NCBI RefSeq assembly: GCF_036639235.1
Contig: NZ_JAVWJB010000001.1
Coordinates: 75,553-139,552 of the forward strand
Length of the DNA: 64,000 nucleotides
Reading direction: 5' to 3'
Source of the DNA: Clostridium_AB sp036639235
GTDB lineage: Bacteria > Bacillota > Clostridia > Clostridiales > Caloramatoraceae
Within the stretch, counting starts at the first letter, position 1. The number at the start of each line of letters is the position of its first letter. Under the pieces are notes generated by a model. The model did no database searches, was not told the DNA's origin, and saw only the letters and a list, made by a program, of their open reading frames with translations. Shown here in pieces: positions 44,998 to 53,774 of this stretch. The position numbers and the translations under genes are program-made.

Positions 44998-45072
44998 GAG
45001 GCGGATTATGTTGCAATTTGTAGTTTAGTTTTATAGAATGTTATATAGTATATATTAGTAAAGGGGTATAAT

Positions 45073-46233
45073 ATGAAGAAATATTATTTAGCAGCGTCGC
45101 TTGTATTCCTATCTATACTATTTGCAGGTTTCTCAGATAACATGAAGGGTATATTTATACCATCATTTAAGGAAGAATTCTTAATATCTGATAGTAACGT
45201 ATCAATTGTGCTTTTAGCAGCATCACTTGGATATATAGTTTGCCAGTACATAGGTGGAGTATTAGTAGAAAAAACAGGACATAAAAATACGTATTTTGTT
45301 GCTTTCACATCAGCAATTATCGGTATAATTTTAATTTATTTATCATCTAGTTTCTATATTTTGGTACTTGGAATATTACTTCTAACAATGGGGGTATCAA
45401 CAGCAGTACTTTGTACCAATGCTTTAATACCACTTATATTTGTAAGTAGCCAAGCTGTATTTATGGGTATAGTACACTTTTCATATGGGGTTGGAGTAAC
45501 AGCAGGTCAAAGAACAGCAGGAAGCCTACTTGGAGTAGGTTATGATTATAGACAGATTTATTTAATATGTGGTGCTATAGCAATAGCTCTTATGCTAATC
45601 ACACTATTATCAAAATTCCCAAAGGAAAATATTAAAATAGATAAAAACAAAAAGATAATACCTTTAAAAGAGGTTTTAAAGGATAAGTTTGTATTATTAT
45701 TCTCATTTGCATTAGGATTCTATATTTTAGCAGAGGCTATTATGGGAACCTGGTTTATTAATTATATGAAGGTAGTGTATTCATATGATGAGAATAAGGG
45801 ATCATACTATGTTGGAATATTCTTCTTCTTATTTGCTGTAGGTAGATTCTTTGGAGGATTTATAGCAGAGAAGTTTGGATACTTTAAAACAGTTATAACT
45901 TTTATAGTTTTAGCACTAATATTTGTATCAACTGGTTTAATAGGAGGAGAAAAGCTAATAATATTTATGGCTATTTCAGGATTATTCTTCTCATTAATTT
46001 ATCCGGTTATAGTTACAGCAATTAATATGAGATTTAAAACAAATACAGCCTATATTTTAGGGGTAATATTAACTATTACATCTATTATAGGTAATGGTAT
46101 GAATTTTGTTTTAGGATATATAAATGATATAGTAGGTACCTATAATGGATTCTTTATAGTTCCTATATCACTTGTTATATCACTTGGTATTTGTGTTGTA
46201 CTATCAAAGGAAATTAAAAGGGAAAATGTTTAA
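45073..46233 (+). CDS. Major facilitator superfamily transporter
   Basis: 386 aa with about twelve membrane segments. Loop features such as YIGGVLVEKTGHKNTYF (the MFS motif A equivalent, after helix 2) and FGGFIAEKFGYFKTVI (the same motif in the second half) are seen. The closest look is to FucP/sugar-efflux-like carriers, but I cannot name the substrate. It is divergent from the NMT1-type importer and shares its intergenic region. AAGGGG precedes the ATG. Confidence 0.88.
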   Translation: MKKYYLAASLVFLSILFAGFSDNMKGIFIPSFKEEFLISDSNVSIVLLAASLGYIVCQYIGGVLVEKTGHKNTYFVAFTSAIIGIILIYLSSSFYILVLGILLLTMGVSTAVLCTNALIPLIFVSSQAVFMGIVHFSYGVGVTAGQRTAGSLLGVGYDYRQIYLICGAIAIALMLITLLSKFPKENIKIDKNKKIIPLKEVLKDKFVLLFSFALGFYILAEAIMGTWFINYMKVVYSYDENKGSYYVGIFFFLFAVGRFFGGFIAEKFGYFKTVITFIVLALIFVSTGLIGGEKLIIFMAISGLFFSLIYPVIVTAINMRFKTNTAYILGVILTITSIIGNGMNFVLGYINDIVGTYNGFFIVPISLVISLGICVVLSKEIKRENV

Positions 46234-46256
46234 GGTTTGACCTTTTAACCTAAGTG

Positions 46257-46284
46257 TTGACAAATAGTAGGAAAATATTATAAT
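46257..46284 (+). promoter_or_regulatory. Sigma-A promoter of the valS T-box leader
   Basis: TTGACA (46257-46262), 16 bases, TATAAT (46279-46284); start near 46291. Confidence 0.85.
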
Positions 46285-46290
46285 AGAGTA

Positions 46291-46542
46291 TATTGAATAT
46301 AGGTATATGCTATGAGAAAGAGGAGTAGGAAATATACCCTTTAAGAGAGAGATGTCCATAGGCTGAGAGTCATCTTAAGGTTAGTTATTTTTGAATGTAG
46401 CTTTTGAGCATTTCACTTGAAACTAAGTAGAGTGAAACGGTTTTTGCCGTTAAATTTTTTAAGTGCTAGTACTATTTATAGTGCTAGAATTAAGGTGGTA
46501 ACGCGGCCCTTCGTCCTTATTGAGGATGGAGGGCTTTTTTGT
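46291..46542 (+). ncRNA. T-box riboswitch, valine specifier (GTA)
   Basis: The T-box motif TTAAGGTGGTAACGCGG ends at 46506. The terminator stem GCCCTTCGTCCT (46506-46517) / AGGATGGAGGGC (46523-46534) is followed by six Ts. Stem I elements AGAGAGA and the specifier region GAATGTAGCTTTTGAGC are visible; GTA (46397-46399) sits at the specifier position and codes for valine. This matches the downstream valyl-tRNA synthetase and the tRNA-Val(TAC) found at 63672. Confidence 0.94.
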
Positions 46543-46568
46543 ATGTAATTATTTAAGGAGGAATAACA

Positions 46569-49220
46569 ATGGAAGATAATTTAAAAATTGCTAAGAACTA
46601 TGCCCCTAAAGAGTTTGAAGATAGACTTTATAAAAAATGGGTAGATAACAAATATTTTACACCTGAGGTAGATGAGACTAAGAAGCCTTATACTATTATG
46701 ATGCCACCTCCAAATATAACAGGGCAGCTTCATATGGGTCACGCACTAGACAATACTCTACAAGATATTCTTATGAGATATAAGAGAATGAGCGGATACT
46801 CAGCACTATGGCTACCTGGTACAGACCACGCTAGTATTGCAACTGAGGTTAGAGTTGAGAAGGAACTTATAACTCAAGGGTATGATAAGAAGGAAATGGG
46901 AAGAGATGCATTCCTTGAAAAAGTATGGGACTGGGCTGGTACATACAGAGAAAGAATCAAGGGACAGCTTACAAGACTTGGAGTTTCAGCAGACTGGACT
47001 CGTGAAAGCTTTACAATGGATGAGAACCTTAACAAGGCTGTTCGTGAAGTATTCGTAAGACTTTATAATAAGGGTCTTATTTACCAAGGTAATAGAATAA
47101 TTAACTGGTGTCCAAAATGCATGACTGCTATTTCAGATGCTGAAATAGAATATGAAGAAAAAGCAGGACATTTCTGGCATATTAAGTATTCTGTAAAGGA
47201 TAGTGATGAGGTATTTGTTATTGCTACAACAAGACCTGAAACAATGCTAGGAGACGTTGCAGTTGCAGTAAACCCAGAAGATGAGAGATATGCACATCTA
47301 GTTGGTAAGATGCTTATTCTTCCTCTAGTTAACAAGGAAATTCCAATAATAGCTGACGATTATGTTGATAAGGAGTTTGGTACAGGATGTGTTAAAATAA
47401 CACCTGCACACGACCCTAACGACTTTATGGTTGGTGAAAGACATAACCTACCTAAGATAGTAGTTATGAATGAAGATGGAACTATGAATTCTCTAGCTGG
47501 TAAGTATGAGGGAATGGATAGATATGAAGCTAGAAAGCAGATTATTAAAGACCTTGAAGACATGGGTAACCTTGTTAAAATAGAAGACCATACACACAAC
47601 GTTGGAACTCATGATAGATGTTCAACTGTTGTAGAACCACTTCTATCAAAGCAATGGTTCGTTAAAATGGAACCACTTGCAGCACCTGCTATTGATGCTG
47701 TTAGAGATGGAAGCGTACAATTTGTACCAGAGAGATTCTCAAAGATTTACTACAACTGGATGGAAAACATTCAAGATTGGTGTATATCTAGACAGCTTTG
47801 GTGGGGACATAGAATTCCAGTTTGGTACTGTGGTGACTGTGGTCATCTAACAGTTCAAAACGAAACACCTACTTGCTGCAGTCAGTGTAAGAGTGAAAAT
47901 ATTACTCAAGACACAGACGTACTAGATACTTGGTTCTCATCAGCACTATGGCCATTCTCAACACTTGGTTGGCCTGATACTACAAAGGACCTTAAGTATT
48001 TCTACCCAACAGATACACTAGTTACTGGATATGACATTATATTCTTCTGGGTAGCTAGAATGGTATTCTCAGGAATAGAGCAGCTAGGAGAAGTTCCATT
48101 TAAGCATGTTCTAGTTCATGGACTTGTTCGTGATTCTGAGGGAAGAAAGATGAGTAAGTCTCTAGGAAATGGTATTGACCCACTTGAGATTATTGATGAG
48201 TACGGTGCAGATGCCCTAAGATTTACACTAGCTACAGGAAATTCACCTGGAAACGATATGAGATTCTACATGGAAAGAGTAGAAGCTTCAAGAAATTTTG
48301 CTAATAAGATATGGAATGCATCAAGATTTGTTCTTATGAATATTGATGAATCTATAGTTAATGAATATAAAGACAATGCAAGTAACTACTACACTTCAGC
48401 AGATAAGTGGATCCTAAGTAGATTTAACACTGTTGTAAGAGACGTTACAGACAACCTTGATAAGTTTGAAATAGGTATTGCAGCTCAAAAGGTTAATGAC
48501 TTTATATGGTCAGAGCTTTGTGACTGGTATATAGAACTTGTTAAGCCAAGACTATACTCAGACGACGCTGCAACTAAGGCTGCTGTATACAGCACTATTA
48601 TGCACGTTCTAAAGGGAAGCTTAAAGATGCTTCATCCATTTATGCCATTTATTACTGAGGAAATATACACTAATATTACTTCAGAAGAAACAATAACAAC
48701 AGCTAAGTGGCCAGAGTACTCAGAGGAGTTAACATTTGAAGAAGATGTTAAGGCTATGGAGTATGTAATAGACGCTATTAAGCATCTTAGAAATGTAAGA
48801 GCAGAAATGAATGTTCCTGCTTCAAGAAAGGCAACTATTATGATTATTCCATCAACAGATGAAGCTAGAGCTGCATTTGAAGAGGGAAGAGTATACTTTG
48901 AGAAGCTAGCTTCAGCTGCAGAAGTTGCATTTATAGTTTCAAGTGATGTACCAAAGGATGCTGTATCATTAGTAGTAGAAGGTGGAGAATTATTTATGCC
49001 ACTTGACGACTTAATTGATAAGGAAAAAGAAATAGATAGACTTACTAAGGAAAAGGAAAAGCTAGAAAAGGAAGTTGAAAGAGTTAACAAGAAACTTTCA
49101 AATCAAGGTTTTGTAGCTAAGGCTCCTGAAAGTGTAATTAACGAAGAAAAAGATAAGCAAAAGAAGTATCAAGATATGCTAGATAAGGTACTTGAAAGAC
49201 TTAACAGCTACAGGGGGTAA
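46569..49220 (+). CDS. valS: Valyl-tRNA synthetase
   Basis: 883 aa, usual size. HIGH-like motif in NITGQLHMGHALDNT (near residue 50), KMSKS in GRKMSKSLGNG (near 530), zinc-site-like cysteines in CPKCM and CGDCGHLT...CCSQCKSENI, the editing domain (TTRPETMLGDVAVAV) and the C-terminal coiled-coil tRNA arm (LIDKEKEIDRLTKEKEKL...). Controlled by the valine T-box upstream. folC follows 2 bases after the stop. Confidence 0.97.
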   Translation: MEDNLKIAKNYAPKEFEDRLYKKWVDNKYFTPEVDETKKPYTIMMPPPNITGQLHMGHALDNTLQDILMRYKRMSGYSALWLPGTDHASIATEVRVEKELITQGYDKKEMGRDAFLEKVWDWAGTYRERIKGQLTRLGVSADWTRESFTMDENLNKAVREVFVRLYNKGLIYQGNRIINWCPKCMTAISDAEIEYEEKAGHFWHIKYSVKDSDEVFVIATTRPETMLGDVAVAVNPEDERYAHLVGKMLILPLVNKEIPIIADDYVDKEFGTGCVKITPAHDPNDFMVGERHNLPKIVVMNEDGTMNSLAGKYEGMDRYEARKQIIKDLEDMGNLVKIEDHTHNVGTHDRCSTVVEPLLSKQWFVKMEPLAAPAIDAVRDGSVQFVPERFSKIYYNWMENIQDWCISRQLWWGHRIPVWYCGDCGHLTVQNETPTCCSQCKSENITQDTDVLDTWFSSALWPFSTLGWPDTTKDLKYFYPTDTLVTGYDIIFFWVARMVFSGIEQLGEVPFKHVLVHGLVRDSEGRKMSKSLGNGIDPLEIIDEYGADALRFTLATGNSPGNDMRFYMERVEASRNFANKIWNASRFVLMNIDESIVNEYKDNASNYYTSADKWILSRFNTVVRDVTDNLDKFEIGIAAQKVNDFIWSELCDWYIELVKPRLYSDDAATKAAVYSTIMHVLKGSLKMLHPFMPFITEEIYTNITSEETITTAKWPEYSEELTFEEDVKAMEYVIDAIKHLRNVRAEMNVPASRKATIMIIPSTDEARAAFEEGRVYFEKLASAAEVAFIVSSDVPKDAVSLVVEGGELFMPLDDLIDKEKEIDRLTKEKEKLEKEVERVNKKLSNQGFVAKAPESVINEEKDKQKKYQDMLDKVLERLNSYRG

Positions 49221-49222
49221 TT

Positions 49223-50521
49223 ATGAATTACGATGAAGCACTAAAATACGTTGAGAGTATTGGTAAGTTTGGAATAAATCTTGGAATGAAGAGAATCGAA
49301 AGATTCTGCGAAATTCTAGGAAGCCCAGAGAAACAGCTTAAGGTTATACATGTAGGTGGAACAAATGGTAAAGGTTCTACAACTACATTTTTATCTAAAA
49401 TTCTTGAAAATGCAGGATATAAGGTAGGGGTTTATACCTCTCCTTATATTGAAAGATTTACAGAAAGAATTAGAATCAACAAGGAAGAGATTCCAACCTG
49501 TGAGGTTGCAAGACTTGTTACAGAAATGGTACCTCATGTTGAAACTCTAGTTAAGGAAGGACTTGATCATCCTACAGAGTTTGAGGTTATAACTGCAGTT
49601 GCATTTAAGTATTTTGCAGAGCAAAATGTTGATTTTGTAGTTCTAGAAGTAGGTCTTGGTGGAAGATTTGATGCAACAAATGTTGTTGACCCAGTACTTG
49701 AAGTATTAACTACAATAAGTCTTGACCACATTAATGTACTAGGTGACAATATTGCTAAAATAGCATATGAAAAAGCTGGTATTATTAAAAAGGATAAGCC
49801 ACTTATTCTTTACCCACAGGTAAAGGAAGCACATGATGTTATTATGGAAGTTGCAAAGGAAATGAATGCAAAGATATATAATGTATCTGATGTTAAGGAT
49901 GAGATTGTATCAGAGTCAGTAGATGGAACAGTTTACAATGTTTCAGGTACAGTTAAGTACGATAACCTTCACATTGGAATACTTGGCTACTACCAGGTTA
50001 TGAACACTAAAACAGCTCTACTTGCTGTTAAGGCACTAAAGGAACTTGGGTATGAAATTTCAGATGAGGCTGTTTACAACGGTCTTTTAGAAGCTAGATG
50101 GCCTGCTAGATTTGAGGTTCTAACTAAGGATCCTATTATAGTACTTGATGGAGGACACAATGTTCAAGGAATTGAAGCATTAGTAGATTCAGTTAATAAG
50201 TACTTTAAGGGGAAGAAGATTAAAATAACTTGTGGAATGCTTTCAGATAAGGATTACAACAAGATGATTGATGATCTTTTAAGCATAGGAGATAACTTTG
50301 TAACTGTTACTCCGAATAACGATAGGGCACTTACTTCAGAGGAACTTGCTACTATTATTAGACAAAAAGGATATGAGGCAGTAAGTGCTTCATGTATTAC
50401 TGAAGCTGTAGATATAGCTTTACAGTCAAGAGAAGAAGACGAAATGCTAGTATTCTGTGGCTCACTATATATGATAGGTGAGGTTCGTGGATACATTAAA
50501 GAGAAATTATCTTTAAGTTAA
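49223..50521 (+). CDS. folC: Folylpolyglutamate synthase / dihydrofolate synthase
   Basis: 432 aa Mur-ligase-type enzyme adding glutamate to folates. P-loop GTNGKGSTTTFLSKIL near residue 42; TSPYIERFTERIRIN; the VVLEVGLGGRFDATNVV segment with catalytic acidic residue; HNVQGIEALV near the C-terminal domain start (about 310). It is coupled with valS, a common arrangement in Firmicutes. AGGGGGT precedes the ATG. Confidence 0.95.
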   Translation: MNYDEALKYVESIGKFGINLGMKRIERFCEILGSPEKQLKVIHVGGTNGKGSTTTFLSKILENAGYKVGVYTSPYIERFTERIRINKEEIPTCEVARLVTEMVPHVETLVKEGLDHPTEFEVITAVAFKYFAEQNVDFVVLEVGLGGRFDATNVVDPVLEVLTTISLDHINVLGDNIAKIAYEKAGIIKKDKPLILYPQVKEAHDVIMEVAKEMNAKIYNVSDVKDEIVSESVDGTVYNVSGTVKYDNLHIGILGYYQVMNTKTALLAVKALKELGYEISDEAVYNGLLEARWPARFEVLTKDPIIVLDGGHNVQGIEALVDSVNKYFKGKKIKITCGMLSDKDYNKMIDDLLSIGDNFVTVTPNNDRALTSEELATIIRQKGYEAVSASCITEAVDIALQSREEDEMLVFCGSLYMIGEVRGYIKEKLSLS

Positions 50522-50539
50522 TTTCAACAAAATAGAACA

Positions 50540-50580
50540 AAAAATCCCTTCTTAAATATAATGTATTTAAGGAGGGATTT
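50540..50580 (+). terminator. Long hairpin after folC
   Basis: Stem AAATCCCTTCTTAAATA / TATTTAAGGAGGGATTT with a 5-base loop. The right arm also contains the AAGGAGGG ribosome-binding site of the small ORF at 50584, so it could control translation as well as terminate. Confidence 0.7.
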
Positions 50581-50583
50581 CTT

Positions 50584-50700
50584 ATGATAACTAGATTTGA
50601 AATTTTCTTAAAGAATATTAGAAAACAAATAATTAGAATAAATATTACCCTAAGCATGAGAATAAGGTATATTTTAAGAGTGTTTAATCTTAAAAACTAG
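50584..50700 (+). CDS. Possible 38-aa basic peptide
   Basis: ATG at 50584 has an excellent AAGGAGGG 10 bases upstream. The peptide (MITRFEIFLKNIRKQIIRIN...) is rich in Ile, Arg and Lys, may form an amphipathic helix, and has no cysteine. It resembles no family I know. Its SD is locked in the hairpin behind folC, and its end overlaps the convergent DUF4364 gene by 4 bases. Being short, it may not be translated; the SD is the main argument. Confidence 0.45.
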   Translation: MITRFEIFLKNIRKQIIRINITLSMRIRYILRVFNLKN

Positions 50701-51221
50701 CTGTCCATAAATATGGATAGAATAGCCTCTGATATTTTATCGCCTTTATTTCTCCATATATCGCATATTTTACTAGCTTCATCTAAAGTCTCTACATTAA
50801 AGGAATGTGATGAGGTTATATTGTCATTTTCTTTAAGGTATAGACTTACCTTACAAACATCATCTACCTGCTCAAATGAAGCAAGGTATGACTTAAATAC
50901 TTCACCTAGGTATTTTCCTTCAACTAGGTGCTCATCAATTAATTGTATCTTTTCAGTTGGAATTCTATTGGTAAAAAATTCGAGTGTACTTTTTCCTGAT
51001 TCTGTTAGTGTTAATTTGTGGGTATTGTTATATTTTGAGTCCTCAATAAACCCATTATCCACAAGTTCAGATAGGTACTGTTGTAATAAAAAATAATTAA
51101 TAAGATTGTTCTCTAAAACTACTTGAGTTAATAGTGTATTAGATGTTGGTACCTTTAACTTATCTAATATATATAAAAGAAGTAGCTTGTTCTCAGCTAA
51201 TTCGGATGTATCCTTAAACAT
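50697..51221 (-). CDS. DUF4364 family protein (predicted DNA-binding)
   Basis: 174 aa from the ATG at 51221 (GGGGGATGA upstream). It begins MFKDTSELAENKLLLLYILDKLKVP, typical of the family, continues with the winged-helix-like NNLINYFLLQQYLSELVDNGFI and a C-terminal alpha/beta part (VSLYLKENDNITSSHSFNVE). A role in transcription control is guessed from the winged-helix fold. It is conserved in Clostridia. No operon partner lies on this strand. Confidence 0.88.
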   Translation of the reverse strand: MFKDTSELAENKLLLLYILDKLKVPTSNTLLTQVVLENNLINYFLLQQYLSELVDNGFIEDSKYNNTHKLTLTESGKSTLEFFTNRIPTEKIQLIDEHLVEGKYLGEVFKSYLASFEQVDDVCKVSLYLKENDNITSSHSFNVETLDEASKICDIWRNKGDKISEAILSIFMDS

Positions 51222-51384
51222 AATGTCATCCCCCAACTAAATTAATATTACATAAATTATATCAATAATATGTAAACCCTATCAAGTAAATTATAGTTAA
51301 AATATGTAGTTATAATTTATTTATTTAAGTAATTATTGTGAGATATAGCAAATACATTATAAAAAAAGGAATTTGGAGGATAAT

Positions 51385-52143
51385 TTGAAGAGAAATAAGC
51401 TATTTAAAAAGTGGACTATTAATTTAATGCTTATATGCTGCATTGTTGGAATTTCAGTTTTTTATTCAACAGGTAAGGGAATGAAAGTGTTTAATAGTGC
51501 ACTGGCAAATAATAATTCTATTCCAGTACATAGTGTAGAGAGGGAAGATAAGACTATAGCTATAACAATAAATACTGGGTTTTCAGAGCAGTATACAGAT
51601 GAGATTTTAAAGCTTCTTAGAAAGGAAGGGGTAAAGGCTACCTTTTTTACCACAGGAGCGTGGATTGATATGTATAGAAATGATGCCGTAAAAATTCATA
51701 AAAATGGACATGAAATTGGAAATAACTCATTAACATATCCCCATATTAGCCACTTAAGTAGGGAGAATCTAGAAAGAGAGATACTTGGGGCTAATGAGAA
51801 GATTAAGATGATTACAGGTAAAACAGTAGGGGTATTTAGACCTCCATATGGAGAATATAGTGATAAAAGTCAAAGGGCAGTAAGTGATATGGATATGGTT
51901 TCAGTTGTGTGGAACTTAGATTTTAAGGACTATGAGTTAGAAAATAATGAAGAAGAGTTTTTAGAAAAAGTAACTAGCGGTTCAATATTATTATTTACTA
52001 ATAACTCAAATGAGTCCTACGATAAACTACAAAAAACCATTACCACTCTTAAAAAGCAGGGATATAAATTTAATACAGTATCAGAGATGATTTATAAAGA
52101 TAGTTATTATATAGATCATACTGGAAGGCAAAAAAGCATATAA
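51385..52143 (+). CDS. Polysaccharide-deacetylase-like protein lacking catalytic residues
   Basis: 252 aa, NodB fold, with a signal-anchor helix at about residues 11-30. RPPYGEYSDKS is conserved, but the LTFDDG motif reads ITINTGFS, the HS/T-x3-H metal site reads NNSLTYPH, and the C-terminal catalytic His segment reads ILLFTNNS. The metal and base residues are thus lost, so it is probably a non-catalytic glycan- or protein-binding pseudoenzyme. It starts at TTG 51385 after GGAGG; TTG at 51373 lies within that RBS. It may relate to sporulation, as with other Firmicute pseudo-deacetylases. Confidence 0.85.
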   Translation: MKRNKLFKKWTINLMLICCIVGISVFYSTGKGMKVFNSALANNNSIPVHSVEREDKTIAITINTGFSEQYTDEILKLLRKEGVKATFFTTGAWIDMYRNDAVKIHKNGHEIGNNSLTYPHISHLSRENLEREILGANEKIKMITGKTVGVFRPPYGEYSDKSQRAVSDMDMVSVVWNLDFKDYELENNEEEFLEKVTSGSILLFTNNSNESYDKLQKTITTLKKQGYKFNTVSEMIYKDSYYIDHTGRQKSI

Positions 52144-52181
52144 AACCTTGAAAGTATGTGAAAAAATTCGCATATATATGG

Positions 52182-52225
52182 AAAAAGATAGTCTATAGAA
52201 AAAAACGATAGATTATCTTTTTTTA
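52182..52225 (+). terminator. Terminator after the pseudo-deacetylase gene
   Basis: Imperfect stem AAAAAGATAgTCTAT / ATAGAtTATCTTTTT with a long T-run. Confidence 0.75.
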
Positions 52226-52289
52226 TTTAGAATATTTATAGATGATTGTGGAGACCCTCATAATAAAAGGATTAAGGAGGAATGATCTT

Positions 52290-52868
52290 ATGAATATAGG
52301 GGTAATTTCACATAGAAATAATGCTAAAGATTCCATATATATTAAAAATTTTCTAAAAAAAAGAAGGAATTCTGTATTAATCATAGAAAAATATATACAG
52401 AAGAACATTTACAATAATGGCAATATATTCAATTATATTATATATGATATTAATTTAGGGGATATTTTAAATGGAAGGTATAAAGATGTTGAGTTCGATA
52501 TAATCCTTATGAATACATTATGTGAAGATACATATAACAAGGATGCGATAAGCCAGGTTATATGCACTATAAAACCAGAAGGCTATTTTATATTTAACTC
52601 AGACTTTATTAACGATATAGACTTTATATGTAACAATATCTATCCAATAACATATGGATTGAATGAGAGAAGTACCGTAACGGCGAGTAGTATAAGTGAC
52701 CTAGACGTTTTGGAATTTAGCTATTGTCTACAAAGGTCTATTGTTAATTACAAGGGGGAAGTAGTACATCCATTTGAGCATCCCATAAGGGAAAGTGGAA
52801 GTAGTGAGGATTTGTTTAGCTACCTTGCATCACTAACATGCATGTTAGTTCTTGGATATAATTTTTAA
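52290..52868 (+). CDS. Protein of unknown function, Mur-ligase-like fragment
   Basis: 192 aa from the ATG at 52290, chosen because AAGGAGG lies 9 bases upstream. No signal or membrane segment. An internal block, IYPITYGLNERSTVTASSI, resembles the segment after the ATP-binding domain of Mur ligases, but no P-loop is seen. The final GYNF is preceded by SYLASLTCMLVL. I cannot assign a function. It lies between a deacetylase-like and an OB-fold protein gene, each with its own signals. Confidence 0.7.
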   Translation: MNIGVISHRNNAKDSIYIKNFLKKRRNSVLIIEKYIQKNIYNNGNIFNYIIYDINLGDILNGRYKDVEFDIILMNTLCEDTYNKDAISQVICTIKPEGYFIFNSDFINDIDFICNNIYPITYGLNERSTVTASSISDLDVLEFSYCLQRSIVNYKGEVVHPFEHPIRESGSSEDLFSYLASLTCMLVLGYNF

Positions 52869-52955
52869 AATTTATTCATATTTCATGCAAAAGATTAATA
52901 TCTATATCTTAAGATTAATTAAAAAGCTAAAAACACGAAGGAGAGGTATGGTAAT

Positions 52956-53711
52956 ATGACTGATAATCTATTAGTTACAAACAAAGTTTACATTGAGGGG
53001 AAGGTAGTTGCTGATATCGAGTTTAGCCATCAAATGTATGGTGAAGGTTTTTACATAGTTAAGGTTGAGGTTCCAAGATTAAGTGATGCGGTAGATATTC
53101 TACCTGTTACAGTTTCAGAAAGATTAATATCTATAATGGATATTCAGGTTGGTAGTTTAGTTAATGTTGTTGGACAACTTAGATCTTACAACAAAATAGT
53201 AGATGGACATAATAGATTAATTCTAACAATCTTTGCTAGAGATATTAATGTTATAACAGAAGTATCAAAGAGTCCTAACCAAATATTTATTGATGGTTAT
53301 ATCTGTAAGGCACCTGTTTATAGAACAACTCCATTTGGACGTGAAATTACAGATATCCTTGTAGCTGCAAACAGACCTTATAATAAGTCTGACTACATAC
53401 CAGTTATAGCTTGGGGAAGAAATGCTAGATTCTCAAGTACATTTGAAATTGGTTCACATATTAGAATATGGGGAAGAATTCAAAGTAGGTCTTATGAGAA
53501 GAAGCTTAGTGATGAAATGATAGTAAGTAGAGTTGCTTATGAAGTTTCTATTACTAAAATGGAAAGTGTTACTGATGAAGAGGGCCTATGCGAAGATAAT
53601 ATTTATGAAATAGGCATTCCTTTTGGTAACGGAAATATGGATTTAAATATTGATGAAAATGAATTAAATATTGCACTTGAAGAAGTTTCTGCTGAAACAA
53701 GTGAATATTAA
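52956..53711 (+). CDS. OB-fold single-stranded DNA-binding-like protein
   Basis: 251 aa with two similar OB-fold halves (about 1-110 and 110-205). Signature segments are NKVYIEGKVVADIEFSHQMYGEGFYIVKVEV and a parallel FIDGYICKAPVYRTTPFGREITDILVAANRPY with IPVIAWGRNARF. This is the duplicated-OB clostridial SSB-like form, unlike the normal 150-aa SSB, and probably not the replicative copy. The last 40 residues form an acidic tail (EDNIYEIGIPF...). Translation start ATG 52956 follows GGAGAGG. Confidence 0.82.
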   Translation: MTDNLLVTNKVYIEGKVVADIEFSHQMYGEGFYIVKVEVPRLSDAVDILPVTVSERLISIMDIQVGSLVNVVGQLRSYNKIVDGHNRLILTIFARDINVITEVSKSPNQIFIDGYICKAPVYRTTPFGREITDILVAANRPYNKSDYIPVIAWGRNARFSSTFEIGSHIRIWGRIQSRSYEKKLSDEMIVSRVAYEVSITKMESVTDEEGLCEDNIYEIGIPFGNGNMDLNIDENELNIALEEVSAETSEY

Positions 53712-53723
53712 TAAGTAAAATAA

Positions 53724-53772
53724 AGGGGCCTTGTATTAGCGGTTAATAACTGCTGGTACAAGCCCCATTTTT
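53724..53772 (+). terminator. Terminator between the OB-fold gene and dapH
   Basis: GC-rich stem beginning GGGGCCTTGTA and closing TACAAGCCCC, then ATTTTTG. It serves the convergent genes on both sides. Confidence 0.85.
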
Positions 53773-53774
53773 GT

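Noticed and set aside
44998..45072. Thiamine (TPP) riboswitch near the NMT1-type importer
   Set aside because: Searched by eye for the CTGAGA and ACCTGATC-like elements; none seen, only the inverted repeat.
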